Origin: Mycobacterium sp. 1245111.1
Lineage (GTDB): Bacteria; Actinomycetota; Actinomycetes; Mycobacteriales; Mycobacteriaceae
DNA length: 64,000 bases
Assembly (NCBI RefSeq): GCF_001673405.1
Contig: NZ_LZLV01000122.1
Location: 1-64,000, forward strand
Direction of reading: 5' to 3'
Made by a program: the position numbers and the translations under genes. A model generated the notes under the pieces. The model had not been told where the DNA came from. It did no database searches and worked only from the letters and a program-made list of their open reading frames with translations. Positions 9,431-17,023 of the stretch are shown here, one piece after another. Within the stretch, counting starts at the first letter, position 1. Each line of letters starts with the position of its first letter.

Positions 9431-10135
9431 CTATCCGGTGGACTCACCCGGAATACGTTGATGCACGGTCAACAACAGGTGGTCGAAGGCGGCCTGAGTG
9501 TCCGCCGACGGCGGTGGCAGCGTGGAGATTTCGGAGATGAGTTGCTTGGCCAGCGAACGCAGTTTGGTGTTGGTCTCCTGCGACCGCCATCTCAGCACGC
9601 CGAAGGCCTGCTCGGGGCTGACCCGGTAGATGGCCATCAAGATGCCTTTGGCCTGCTCGATCACCGCGCGTGCCTCGAACAGATCGGGCAGCGCCTCGTC
9701 GAGCGCGTTCTGCCGGTTCTCGACGAAGGTCGCGGTGAGGTCCAGGTAATAGCCGGCGGTTCCGACCACCGTGCCGGTCTCATCGGACATCCGGTCGGCC
9801 ACCACGATCGCGTCGTGCACGTGGCCGCTCGTGTCGATGAAGCGGTGGCGGTTGGAAAACGAGGTCTTGGACAGCAGTGCGCGGTCGAGCAGATCCTGAA
9901 CGTGGCCGCGGTCGTCGGGATGCTTGTGCGACATCAGCAATTCAGTCGTCGGCTCGACCGTCCCGGGTTCGTAGCCGTGCATGCGGGCCAATTCGTCGGA
10001 CCATTCCCAGTGCTGCCCGACGAACCAGAATCGAAACGAGCCAACGGCGGGTTTGTCGGCGTCGACGGCCGGCCACCGGGCGGGCCAAGCATCGGGGCCA
10101 GTGCTCGTTTCACCCACCTTTCGCACGCCGACCAT
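9431..10135 (-). CDS. PAS-ANTAR RNA-binding antiterminator regulator
   Basis: About 234 residues. An N-terminal PAS domain (about 25-140, with a PAS fold-3-like WSDELARMHGY stretch) is followed by an ANTAR domain (about 145-205, core IEQAKGILM). ANTAR domains bind paired hairpins in mRNA leaders and prevent premature termination; mycobacterial PAS-ANTAR proteins are a recognised group. The chosen start is ATG at 10133-10135. GGAAGG touches this ATG, which is too close, so the GTG nine bases downstream may be the true start. First gene of a probable four-gene operon running to 4769 with gaps or overlaps below 20 bp. The RNA targets cannot be read here. Confidence 0.85.
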   Translation of the reverse strand: MVGVRKVGETSTGPDAWPARWPAVDADKPAVGSFRFWFVGQHWEWSDELARMHGYEPGTVEPTTELLMSHKHPDDRGHVQDLLDRALLSKTSFSNRHRFIDTSGHVHDAIVVADRMSDETGTVVGTAGYYLDLTATFVENRQNALDEALPDLFEARAVIEQAKGILMAIYRVSPEQAFGVLRWRSQETNTKLRSLAKQLISEISTLPPPSADTQAAFDHLLLTVHQRIPGESTG

Positions 10136-10289
10136 CCTTCCACCGATGCCCCTGCTTGCCCACCGATTACGCGGCACTTGATCTTCTCGCCTGCGCACCG
10201 CGGACGGCCTGCGCTAGCGTGGAGGCTGCGTTGAGAACACGCGCCCGGCGACGATGCGGACCGTGCAGCGGTCCGAGGAGGAGCCGGGC

Positions 10290-10379
10290 AAGAAGCGGGA
10301 GCGCACACCCGGTGCGCTGAGAGGACGGCTCGGGGCCGTCGACCGTAAGAACCTGACCGGGTAATGCCGACGTAGGGAG
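10290..10379 (+). ncRNA. TPP riboswitch (THI element) upstream of thiC
   Basis: The conserved CTGAGA loop is at 10317-10322 and the pyrophosphate-helix block AACCTGACCGGGTAATGCC at about 10350-10368, followed by CGTAGGGA. These match the THI-box consensus in the right order and spacing. The element ends directly at the ribosome binding site (GGGAGA, 10375-10380) and the thiC ATG at 10387. TPP binding would therefore most simply sequester the Shine-Dalgarno sequence. A -10-like TAGCGT lies at 10215-10220 upstream. Confidence 0.95.
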
Positions 10380-10386
10380 AGAAGAA

Positions 10387-12015
10387 ATGACCGATTTGGC
10401 AGTCGAACCGACCGTGACCACCGGCCCGATCGCCGGCAGCAGCAAGATCTACCGCGAGCTCGAGGGCGTTCCGGGCGCGAAGGTGCCGTTCCGGCGGGTA
10501 CATCTGTCCAACGGCGAGCACCTCGACCTCTACGACACCTCGGGTCCGTACACCGATCCCGACGCCGTCATCGACGTGCACGCGGGCCTGCCGGCCCGGC
10601 CCGGCGTGGTCCGTGACCGCGGCACCCAGCTGCAGCGGGCCCGCGCCGGCGAGATCACCGCCGAAATGGCGTTCATCGCCGCACGCGAGCAGATGCCCGC
10701 CGAACTGGTTCGCGACGAAGTGGCGCTGGGCCGCGCGGTGATCCCGGCCAACCACAACCACCCCGAGAGCGAGCCGATGATCATCGGCAAGGCGTTCGCA
10801 GTCAAGGTCAACGCCAACATCGGCAACTCGGCGGTCACCTCGTCGATCGCCGAGGAAGTCGACAAGATGGTGTGGGCCACCCGATGGGGCGCCGACACGA
10901 TCATGGATCTGTCCACCGGCAAGGACATCCACGCCACCCGCGAGTGGATCATGCGTAACTCGCCGGTGCCGGTCGGCACGGTGCCGATCTATCAGGCGCT
11001 GGAGAAGGTCAACGGCGACCCGACGGAGCTGACCTGGGAGCTGTACCGCGACACCGTGATCGAGCAGTGCGAGCAAGGTGTCGACTACATGACCGTGCAC
11101 GCCGGTGTGCTGCTGCGGTACGTGCCCCTGACGGCCCAGCGGGTGACGGGGATCGTGTCCCGCGGCGGCTCGATCATGGCCGCCTGGTGCCTGGCGCATC
11201 ACCGGGAATCGTTCCTGTACACCAACTTTGCCGAGCTGTGCGACATCTTCGCTCAGTACGACGTGACGTTCTCCCTGGGCGACGGTCTGCGGCCCGGATC
11301 CATCGCCGACGCCAATGACGCCGCCCAGTTCGCCGAGCTGCGCACGCTGGGCGAGCTGACCAAGATCGCCAAAGCCCATGGCGCACAAGTGATGATCGAG
11401 GGCCCAGGGCACGTCCCGATGCACAAGATCGTCGAGAACGTGCGGCTCGAAGAGGAGCTGTGCGAGGAGGCCCCGTTCTACACGTTGGGACCGCTGACCA
11501 CCGACATCGCACCGGCATACGACCACATCACCTCCGCGATCGGCGCGGCGATCATCGCGCAGGCGGGTACGGCGATGCTGTGCTACGTCACGCCCAAGGA
11601 ACACCTTGGCCTGCCGGACCGCAAGGACGTCAAGGACGGTGTGATCGCGTACAAGATCGCCGCGCATGCCGGTGACCTCGCCAAGGGACATCCGCACGCG
11701 CAGCAGCGCGATAATGCGTTGTCGCAAGCGCGTTTCGAGTTTCGCTGGCACGACCAGTTCGCGTTATCGCTCGACCCCGACACCGCGCGGGAGTACCACG
11801 ACGAGACGCTGCCGGCCGAACCCGCCAAGACCGCGCACTTCTGCTCGATGTGCGGCCCGAAGTTCTGCTCGATGCGCATCACGCAGGACGTCCGGGACTA
11901 CGCGGCCAAGCATGGACTCGACAGCGCCGAAGCCATCGAGGCGGCCATGGCGGAGAAGTCGGTCGAGTTCGCCGAGCACGGCAACCGGGTGTATCTGCCG
12001 CTTGCCCAGGCGTGA
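10387..12015 (+). CDS. thiC: Phosphomethylpyrimidine synthase ThiC
   Basis: A radical-SAM enzyme that rearranges aminoimidazole ribotide into 4-amino-5-hydroxymethyl-2-methylpyrimidine phosphate, the pyrimidine half of thiamine, in the cytoplasm. The 542-residue length is standard for actinobacterial ThiC. The C-terminal [4Fe-4S]-binding motif C-SM-C-GPKF-C is intact near residue 485. The barrel motifs NSPVPVGTVP and MIEGPGHVPM are present. The ATG at 10387 follows a strong GGGAGA and the TPP riboswitch. thiD follows after 52 bp; the gap repeats the bases GCCCAGGCGTGA of the thiC end just before the thiD start. Confidence 0.98.
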   Translation: MTDLAVEPTVTTGPIAGSSKIYRELEGVPGAKVPFRRVHLSNGEHLDLYDTSGPYTDPDAVIDVHAGLPARPGVVRDRGTQLQRARAGEITAEMAFIAAREQMPAELVRDEVALGRAVIPANHNHPESEPMIIGKAFAVKVNANIGNSAVTSSIAEEVDKMVWATRWGADTIMDLSTGKDIHATREWIMRNSPVPVGTVPIYQALEKVNGDPTELTWELYRDTVIEQCEQGVDYMTVHAGVLLRYVPLTAQRVTGIVSRGGSIMAAWCLAHHRESFLYTNFAELCDIFAQYDVTFSLGDGLRPGSIADANDAAQFAELRTLGELTKIAKAHGAQVMIEGPGHVPMHKIVENVRLEEELCEEAPFYTLGPLTTDIAPAYDHITSAIGAAIIAQAGTAMLCYVTPKEHLGLPDRKDVKDGVIAYKIAAHAGDLAKGHPHAQQRDNALSQARFEFRWHDQFALSLDPDTAREYHDETLPAEPAKTAHFCSMCGPKFCSMRITQDVRDYAAKHGLDSAEAIEAAMAEKSVEFAEHGNRVYLPLAQA

Positions 12016-12067
12016 TCGCCAGCGCGGCGAAGCCGGGCGCAGCGGGTCGCGCCTCAAAGGCCCAGGC

Positions 12068-12898
12068 GTGAGCTATCTTCCGCTGGCGCCGCCTGGTGCG
12101 ACGCCACCGCGGGTGCTCACGATCGCGGGGTCCGACTCCGGCGGCGGCGCCGGTATGCAGGCCGACATCCGCACCTGCACCCTGCTCGGTGTCCACACGC
12201 TGTGCGCCGTGACGGCGGTGACGGTACAGAACACGGTGGGCGTCAAGGACTTTCACCCGGTTCCGCCCGACGTGGTCGCGGCCCAGATCGCGGCGGTGTG
12301 CGGCGACATCGTGCCGCAGGCCGCCAAGACCGGGATGCTCGCGACGGCCGAGATCATCGGGGCCATCGCGAGCAGCTGGCGTGAGCACGGGGCGGGCGTG
12401 CCCCTGGTGGTCGATCCGGTGTGCGCGTCGATGCACGGCGACGCGCTGCTCGACGGTTCGGCGCTGAATGCGCTTCGCACCGAACTGTTTCCGCTCGCCA
12501 CGCTGGTGACGCCCAACCTGCATGAGGTGCGGCTGCTGGTGGAGATCGACGTCGTCGACGCGACAACGCAGGCCGAGGCCGCCCGCGCCCTGCATGCGCT
12601 GGGGCCGCAATGGGCCATGGTCAAGGGCGGGCACCTGTCGAGGTCGGCCAGCAGTACCGATCTGTTGTTCGACGGGAACGACTTTCACGAGTTCGAGTCG
12701 CCGCGGGTGCACACCACCCACGACCACGGCGCCGGCGACACCCTGGCCGCGGCGACGGCGTGCGCGCTGGCGAATGGCTACGCCCTGCTCGACGCGGTCG
12801 CGTTCGGAAAAGGCTGGGTGACCGAGAGTCTGCGGGCCTCGTATCCGCTCGGGCACGGCCACGGCCCGGTCTCGCCGCTGTTTAGGCTGCAGCCATGA
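12068..12898 (+). CDS. thiD: Hydroxymethylpyrimidine/phosphomethylpyrimidine kinase ThiD
   Basis: Phosphorylates HMP and HMP-P to HMP-PP for coupling with the thiazole. It is a ribokinase-fold protein of 276 residues from the GTG at 12068. Visible motifs are the N-terminal IAGSDSGGGAG substrate-binding signature (about 19-29) and the C-terminal HDHGAGDT anion hole with the catalytic Asp. No ATG occurs before the core, so the GTG is the only reasonable start. It lies downstream of riboswitch-controlled thiC. Its TGA overlaps the ATG of the following hydrolase gene, indicating coupled translation. Confidence 0.96.
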   Translation: MSYLPLAPPGATPPRVLTIAGSDSGGGAGMQADIRTCTLLGVHTLCAVTAVTVQNTVGVKDFHPVPPDVVAAQIAAVCGDIVPQAAKTGMLATAEIIGAIASSWREHGAGVPLVVDPVCASMHGDALLDGSALNALRTELFPLATLVTPNLHEVRLLVEIDVVDATTQAEAARALHALGPQWAMVKGGHLSRSASSTDLLFDGNDFHEFESPRVHTTHDHGAGDTLAAATACALANGYALLDAVAFGKGWVTESLRASYPLGHGHGPVSPLFRLQP

Positions 12899-13521
12899 CT
12901 GGTCTCGACGACATCGCGGGCATCGCCCACGAACCCGACGGCACACCGGCCGGCGTGGTGGTGCTGACGCACGGCGCCGGTGGCAACCGTGAATCGCCTA
13001 TGCTGCAACGACTTTGCGACGAGTGGGCCCGGCGCGGCTGGCTGGCAGTCCGCTACGACCTGCCGTACCGGCGGCGACGTCCGAAAGGTCCGCCGTCTGG
13101 GTCGTCGGCCACCGACCGCGCCGGGGTCGTCGAGGCCATCGCGGTGTGCCGCAGGCTGGCCACCGGTCCGCTGATCGCCGGGGGTCACTCCTACGGCGGT
13201 CGAATGACGTCGATGGTGGTCGCCGCGAAAGAGGCGAACGTCGATGTGCTGACGCTGTTCTCCTACCCCGTGCATCCGCCCGGCAAGCCGGAGCGGGCCC
13301 GCACAGAGCATCTGCCCGATATCGCCGTGCCGACCGTGTTCACCCACGGCACGTCGGATCCGTTCGGCTCCCCGGATGAGGTGCGCGACGCCGCCGCATT
13401 GATTGCCGCCCCTACTCAGATCGTCGAGATCGCGGGGGCGCGCCACGACCTCGGCTCCAAAACCCTGGACGTGCCCGGGTTGGCCGTGGCGGCGGCGCTG
13501 CGCTTGCTCGGCCGCGACTGA
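12895..13521 (+). CDS. Alpha/beta hydrolase, Rv0421c-like
   Basis: A 208-residue cytoplasmic hydrolase of the dienelactone-hydrolase/KANL3-Tex30 type. The nucleophile elbow is GGHSYGG with Ser99, the oxyanion region is THGAGGN near residue 26, and the candidate catalytic His lies in GARHDLG near 182. The substrate is unknown. It begins inside the thiD stop (ATGA), as in M. tuberculosis where Rv0421c neighbours thiD, so it belongs to the thiC operon, but no thiamine step needs such an enzyme. It converges on the GAF-ANTAR gene with a single base between stops. Confidence 0.88.
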   Translation: MTGLDDIAGIAHEPDGTPAGVVVLTHGAGGNRESPMLQRLCDEWARRGWLAVRYDLPYRRRRPKGPPSGSSATDRAGVVEAIAVCRRLATGPLIAGGHSYGGRMTSMVVAAKEANVDVLTLFSYPVHPPGKPERARTEHLPDIAVPTVFTHGTSDPFGSPDEVRDAAALIAAPTQIVEIAGARHDLGSKTLDVPGLAVAAALRLLGRD

Positions 13522-13522
13522 A

Positions 13523-14239
13523 TCACGCGCTCTTGTCGGTCTCGTGCAGACCGCGCTCGCGAATGACGGTCGCCGCGACGTCCACCAGCTTGGTGTTCGA
13601 GGTCTGCGACGTCTTGCGGAGGATGTCGAACGCGTCGGAGTCGGAAATGTCGTTGAGCGCCATCAGGATTCCGATGGCCTGGCCGATCGAGCGGTTGCTG
13701 GTCAACCCTCGCCGTAGGGTGGCCGCGTCCTCGCTGTGCGCCGCCGCAGTGGTCGCCACCGTGGCGAACGCCCCCAGCACGACCGCGTGTTCTACCGACT
13801 CGCTGCCAAGCGCGTCGGGCACGTCCGAAAACACGTTCAGCGCGCCGATCTTCGCCCCATCCACCGGGACTCGAACGCTCATCGCGCCCCGAACCGGCGT
13901 CTCGGCGATCACCCGCTCCGTCAGCTCCGGCCAACGACTGCTGGAGGCCAAATCCGATTCGAGCTGAGCGCCGCGACTTTCGATGGTCTCGACACATGGG
14001 CCGATTCCTAGCGCCAGTTCGAGCCGATCGACGTGGCGTGCGACGTCATCGCTGACACCTGCCGTCCGGCACGTGCCGTCGCGGCAGACCATCAGGCTGG
14101 CGTGGTCGCAGCCGGGGACGGTCAGCGTCGCGGCCACACATATCGCGGAATACACCTCCTGCGGATTGTCACTTCGACGAACGACGTCCGCCAGCGAGGT
14201 GAACACGCGTGCCGCATCGGGTCGTATGCGGGACGGCAC
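13523..14239 (-). CDS. GAF-ANTAR antiterminator regulator
   Basis: A 238-residue cytoplasmic regulator with a GAF domain at about 20-165 and an ANTAR domain at about 175-230 (SIGQAIGILMALNDI). The GAF domain would sense a small ligand and the ANTAR domain would bind a leader-RNA hairpin pair. The start is GTG at 14237-14239, preceded on the coding strand by AAGGAG with good spacing. The frame remains open upstream across the hsp20 gene, but that extension is not coding. It lies downstream of the hsp20 gene and its hairpin terminator, so it is probably transcribed separately. It is the second ANTAR protein in the window. Confidence 0.87.
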   Translation of the reverse strand: MPSRIRPDAARVFTSLADVVRRSDNPQEVYSAICVAATLTVPGCDHASLMVCRDGTCRTAGVSDDVARHVDRLELALGIGPCVETIESRGAQLESDLASSSRWPELTERVIAETPVRGAMSVRVPVDGAKIGALNVFSDVPDALGSESVEHAVVLGAFATVATTAAAHSEDAATLRRGLTSNRSIGQAIGILMALNDISDSDAFDILRKTSQTSNTKLVDVAATVIRERGLHETDKSA

Positions 14240-14265
14240 GGTGGTCTCCTTCGGAACTGAAAATC

Positions 14266-14304
14266 GATGGGCGGCAGCGGGTTCGCGTAGCGCTGCCGCC
14301 CATC
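14266..14304 (-). terminator. Intrinsic terminator of the hsp20 gene
   Basis: A perfect 14-bp stem: GATGGGCGGCAGCG at 14266-14279 pairs with CGCTGCCGCCCATC at 14291-14304 across an 11-nt loop. It begins six bases after the hsp20 stop codon. On the minus strand it is followed by GATTTTC, a short U tract. It separates hsp20 from the GAF-ANTAR gene. Confidence 0.88.
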
Positions 14305-14310
14305 CACGGA

Positions 14311-14733
14311 TTAGGCGTTGACGGCCTCGGGCGCCTTGGCGCCGCGACCGATGGCGATCTTGCGCGGTTTGGCCCGTTCGCATACCGGAATCCGAAGGCG
14401 CAACACGCCCCCCTCGTACGACGCGTCGATGTGCTCGGTGTCGAGGTTGTCGCCCAGCACGAGCTGACGGCTGAAGACACCGCGCGGCCGCTCGTTGGCG
14501 AGCATGTCCCGATTTGGGTCGACAGCGGGACGGTCGGCCCGAACCGTCACCACGTTGCGTTCGATGTCCAGGTCGAGTGATTCCGAGTCGACACCCGGAA
14601 GATCGAACTCCACGAAAAACGCATCCCCTTCGCGCCACGCGTCCATGGGCATGACCGCGGGTCGCGCGGCGGTGCCCATCACCTGCTGGGCGAAACGGTC
14701 CAGGTCCCGGAATGGGTCGGTACGCATCAGCAT
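14311..14733 (-). CDS. Small heat-shock protein, Hsp20/alpha-crystallin family
   Basis: A 140-residue ATP-independent holdase that binds unfolding proteins. The alpha-crystallin domain spans about 35-130, with the GVLRLRIPV strand and the C-terminal IAI (I-x-I) anchoring motif. The start ATG at 14731-14733 is preceded by AGAGGTGA; a second in-frame ATG two codons later is also possible. It is divergent from an HspR-like MerR regulator, the classical arrangement for heat-shock control, and is followed by a strong terminator. Resembles mycobacterial Hsp/Acr2 (Rv0251c) more than HspX, but orthology was not tested. Confidence 0.92.
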   Translation of the reverse strand: MLMRTDPFRDLDRFAQQVMGTAARPAVMPMDAWREGDAFFVEFDLPGVDSESLDLDIERNVVTVRADRPAVDPNRDMLANERPRGVFSRQLVLGDNLDTEHIDASYEGGVLRLRIPVCERAKPRKIAIGRGAKAPEAVNA

Positions 14734-14779
14734 GGTGGTCACCTCTGATCTCCAATCCTTGCAAACTGCCATGTATAAC

Positions 14780-14797
14780 CTGTGCCGATTGACACAG
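14780..14797. promoter_or_regulatory. Inverted repeat in the hsp20 / merR divergent promoter
   Basis: CTGTG-N8-CACAG, with arms at 14780-14784 and 14793-14797, in the 144-bp AT-richer space between hsp20 and the divergent MerR-type gene. A dyad here fits an operator for the adjacent regulator. It does not match the known HAIR consensus (CTTGAGT-N7-ACTCAAG). Confidence 0.45.
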
Positions 14798-14877
14798 ATT
14801 TGATATAGCACTTTAGAAAGATAGACGCAAGTGTGATACAAATATTTTCTGTAGACAGAGCCAAGGATGATGATCAG

Positions 14878-15207
14878 ATGACCGACCGATCCGACAGCCC
14901 GGGCACGCCCCCCGCTGATCACGGCGTCTACGGGATCTCCATCGCCGCCGAGCTTTCCGGCGTCGCGGTGCAGTCGTTGCGGCTCTACGAGCGGCACGGC
15001 CTCCTCAGCCCGGCCCGTAGCGACGGTGGGACCAGGCGCTACAGCGCCGATGATCTTGTCCGCCTGCGACGCATCAGCGAACTGGTCGATGCCGGGGTGA
15101 ATCTGGCCGGCATCGCACGCATCCTTGATCTCGAGGACGACAACGCCGAACTCCAGGCGGCCAACCGGGCGATGAGAGCCAAAAAGACGTCGCCCAGATC
15201 GCGCTGA
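14878..15207 (+). CDS. MerR-family regulator, HspR-like
   Basis: A 109-residue DNA-binding protein. The MerR helix-turn-helix and wing span about residues 18-85 (YGISIAAELSGVAVQSLRLYE, then GGTRRYS), followed by a short coiled C-terminal segment and no ligand-binding domain, as in HspR repressors. The chosen start is ATG 14878 with AAGGA at 14863-14867; the frame is open back to GTG 14833. It is divergent from hsp20, which it probably represses at normal temperature. Unlike canonical hspR it is not in a dnaK operon, so it is probably a dedicated paralogue. Confidence 0.85.
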   Translation: MTDRSDSPGTPPADHGVYGISIAAELSGVAVQSLRLYERHGLLSPARSDGGTRRYSADDLVRLRRISELVDAGVNLAGIARILDLEDDNAELQAANRAMRAKKTSPRSR

Positions 15208-15210
15208 GGG

Positions 15211-15240
15211 TTTACCGGTACCGCGGGTACTGCGTATATT
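15211..15240 (+). promoter_or_regulatory. Promoter of the monooxygenase gene
   Basis: TTTACC (15211-15216) and TATATT (15235-15240) are separated by 18 bp. A transcript starting about seven bases further would begin within a few bases of the ATG at 15249, so the mRNA is probably leaderless or nearly so. Confidence 0.5.
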
Positions 15241-15248
15241 GTCGTGCC

Positions 15249-16739
15249 ATGAGTTCGGAGCGCTTCGAAGCCCTCATCGTCGGTGCCGGGTTCGGCGGCA
15301 TCGGTGCGGCCATTCAGCTCAAGCGGATGGGTATCGAGGACTTCGTCATTCTCGACCGCGAGGACGACCTCGGCGGGACCTGGCACGTCAATCACTACCC
15401 GGGCCTGGCCGTCGACGTCCCGACCACCACCTACTCGTACTTTTTCGAGCCGAACCCGAACTGGTCGCGGTTGTTCACCCCCGGGCCCGAGATCAAGCAG
15501 TACGCCGCGGGCGTGGCCGACAAGTACGACGTTCGGCGGCACATGCGGTTCAACACCGTGGTGGAAAGCGCCCGCTGGGATGAGGAGACCCGCCACTGGC
15601 AGGTCGCGCTTTCCGGCGGCGACGTGCTATCGGCGCGCTACCTGATCACCGCCACCGGGTTCCTGTCGCAGCCGAAGACACCCGACATTCCCGGGATCAC
15701 CACGTTCGAGGGCAAGGTCATCCACACCACTGCGTGGGAGGACGACTTCGACCCGACCGGTCACCGCGTCGGGATCATCGGGACCGGTGCGACCGCTGTC
15801 CAGCTCATCCCCAAACTCGCGGAGAAGGCGGCCGATCTCACCGTCTATCAGCGCACCCCGATCTGGGTCGCCCCGAAGATCGACCTACGGTTCTCGGATC
15901 GCGCCAAGCGCCTGTTCGCGCGCCTGCCGTGGACCCAGCGGGCGATCCGGTCGATCACCGACACCGTCTACGAGATGATGATTACGGTCGGCTTGGTGCG
16001 CTATCGAGTTCCGCTGTTCAAGCGGCTCAACATCTCCGCGATGGATCTGTGCAAGATCAATCAGTTCGTCGCGATTCGCGACAAGGAACTGCGCCGCAAG
16101 CTGACCCCCGACTACGACCTCGGATGCAAGCGGCCGACGTTCTCCAACACGTACTTTCGCACCTTCACCAAGCCACACGTACACCTGCAGGCCGATGGCA
16201 TCGAACGTATCGAGGGCGACGGCATCATCAACGCCGACGGCTCGAAGACGCACATCGACACGCTGGTGCTGGCCACCGGATTCGACCTGTGGGAGGCCAA
16301 CTTCCCGGCCATCGAAGTGATCGGCCGCGACGGCCGCAATCTCGGAAAGTGGTGGCGGGACACGCGTTTTCAGGCCTATCAAGGCGTGTCGATGCCCTAC
16401 TTCCCGAACTACCTGAGCCTGGCCAGCCCGTTCGCCTTCTTGGGTCTGAACTTCTTCAACACGATGGAGTACCAGATGCGGCTGATGGACCGGCTTTTCG
16501 GTGAGCTCAAGCGTCGGGGCGCCGACACGTTCGAGGTGACCGAAGAAGCCAACGCGCGCTACCTCGACCGCATGACCGAACTGCTGGGCGACTCGTTGTG
16601 GATTCTCGGCAACTGCGCCACCTCACGTTCCTACTACTTCAACCCCAGCGGAGAACCCTCGCTGCTGCGCCCGATGGCCACCTCGACAGCGATCGAGGAG
16701 GCGTCGAATTTTCCGATCAGCGACTACGCGATCAGCTAA
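15249..16739 (+). CDS. FAD/NADPH flavin monooxygenase, Baeyer-Villiger type
   Basis: A 496-residue enzyme predicted to insert oxygen next to a ketone or to oxidise N/S substrates, using FAD and NADPH. Two Rossmann motifs are clear: GAGFGGIG at about 12-19 (FAD) and GTGATA near 179 (NADPH). Between them the type-I BVMO fingerprint F-x-G-x3-H-x3-W is exact (FEGKVIHTTAW near 157). Mycobacteria carry many paralogues (EthA, MymA types), so the substrate cannot be set. A small membrane-protein gene follows after 8 bp, probably in one operon, and the divergent-pointing TetR gene beyond may control it. Confidence 0.9.
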   Translation: MSSERFEALIVGAGFGGIGAAIQLKRMGIEDFVILDREDDLGGTWHVNHYPGLAVDVPTTTYSYFFEPNPNWSRLFTPGPEIKQYAAGVADKYDVRRHMRFNTVVESARWDEETRHWQVALSGGDVLSARYLITATGFLSQPKTPDIPGITTFEGKVIHTTAWEDDFDPTGHRVGIIGTGATAVQLIPKLAEKAADLTVYQRTPIWVAPKIDLRFSDRAKRLFARLPWTQRAIRSITDTVYEMMITVGLVRYRVPLFKRLNISAMDLCKINQFVAIRDKELRRKLTPDYDLGCKRPTFSNTYFRTFTKPHVHLQADGIERIEGDGIINADGSKTHIDTLVLATGFDLWEANFPAIEVIGRDGRNLGKWWRDTRFQAYQGVSMPYFPNYLSLASPFAFLGLNFFNTMEYQMRLMDRLFGELKRRGADTFEVTEEANARYLDRMTELLGDSLWILGNCATSRSYYFNPSGEPSLLRPMATSTAIEEASNFPISDYAIS

Positions 16740-16747
16740 GGAGAGGC

Positions 16748-17023
16748 ATGTCTCGCACAAGCAACCGCTTGGCCCGCTTTTCAGGTCTGGCGCTGGCCGG
16801 CGCTGGGCTGGCCCACTTCACCAACCCGGCGCTGTTCGAGCCGATAACGAAGTCCGCCTTCCCGCGTAACACCCGCCAGCACCTCTATACCAATGGCAGC
16901 ATCGAAACCGTGTTGGGATTGAGCTTCGCGAGTCGTCAGACTCGCAGCCTGGGCGTCGTCGGAATCATCGGATACTTGGCATACCTCGGCGGCAACGCTA
17001 TCCGGCAGTACCAAAAAGCGTAG
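16748..17023 (+). CDS. Small membrane protein, DoxX-like
   Basis: A 91-residue protein with two hydrophobic segments (about 9-25 and 62-80) joined by a conserved-looking loop, FPRNTRQHLYTNGSIET. It resembles short mycobacterial DoxX/DUF4267-type membrane proteins; function unknown. ATG 16748 is preceded by GGAGAGG at 16740-16746. Because it follows the monooxygenase by 8 bp it is probably co-expressed. Its 3' end overlaps the 3' end of the opposite tandem-TetR gene by 26 bp. Confidence 0.75.
   Translation: MSRTSNRLARFSGLALAGAGLAHFTNPALFEPITKSAFPRNTRQHLYTNGSIETVLGLSFASRQTRSLGVVGIIGYLAYLGGNAIRQYQKA

Noticed and set aside
10136..11751. Long minus-strand frame opposite thiC
   Set aside because: Antisense shadow of thiC; no domain recognisable.
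12016..12067. Possible REP-like hairpin between thiC and thiD
   Set aside because: Only a 5-bp outer stem in GC-rich DNA; not enough to call a terminator or repeat element.
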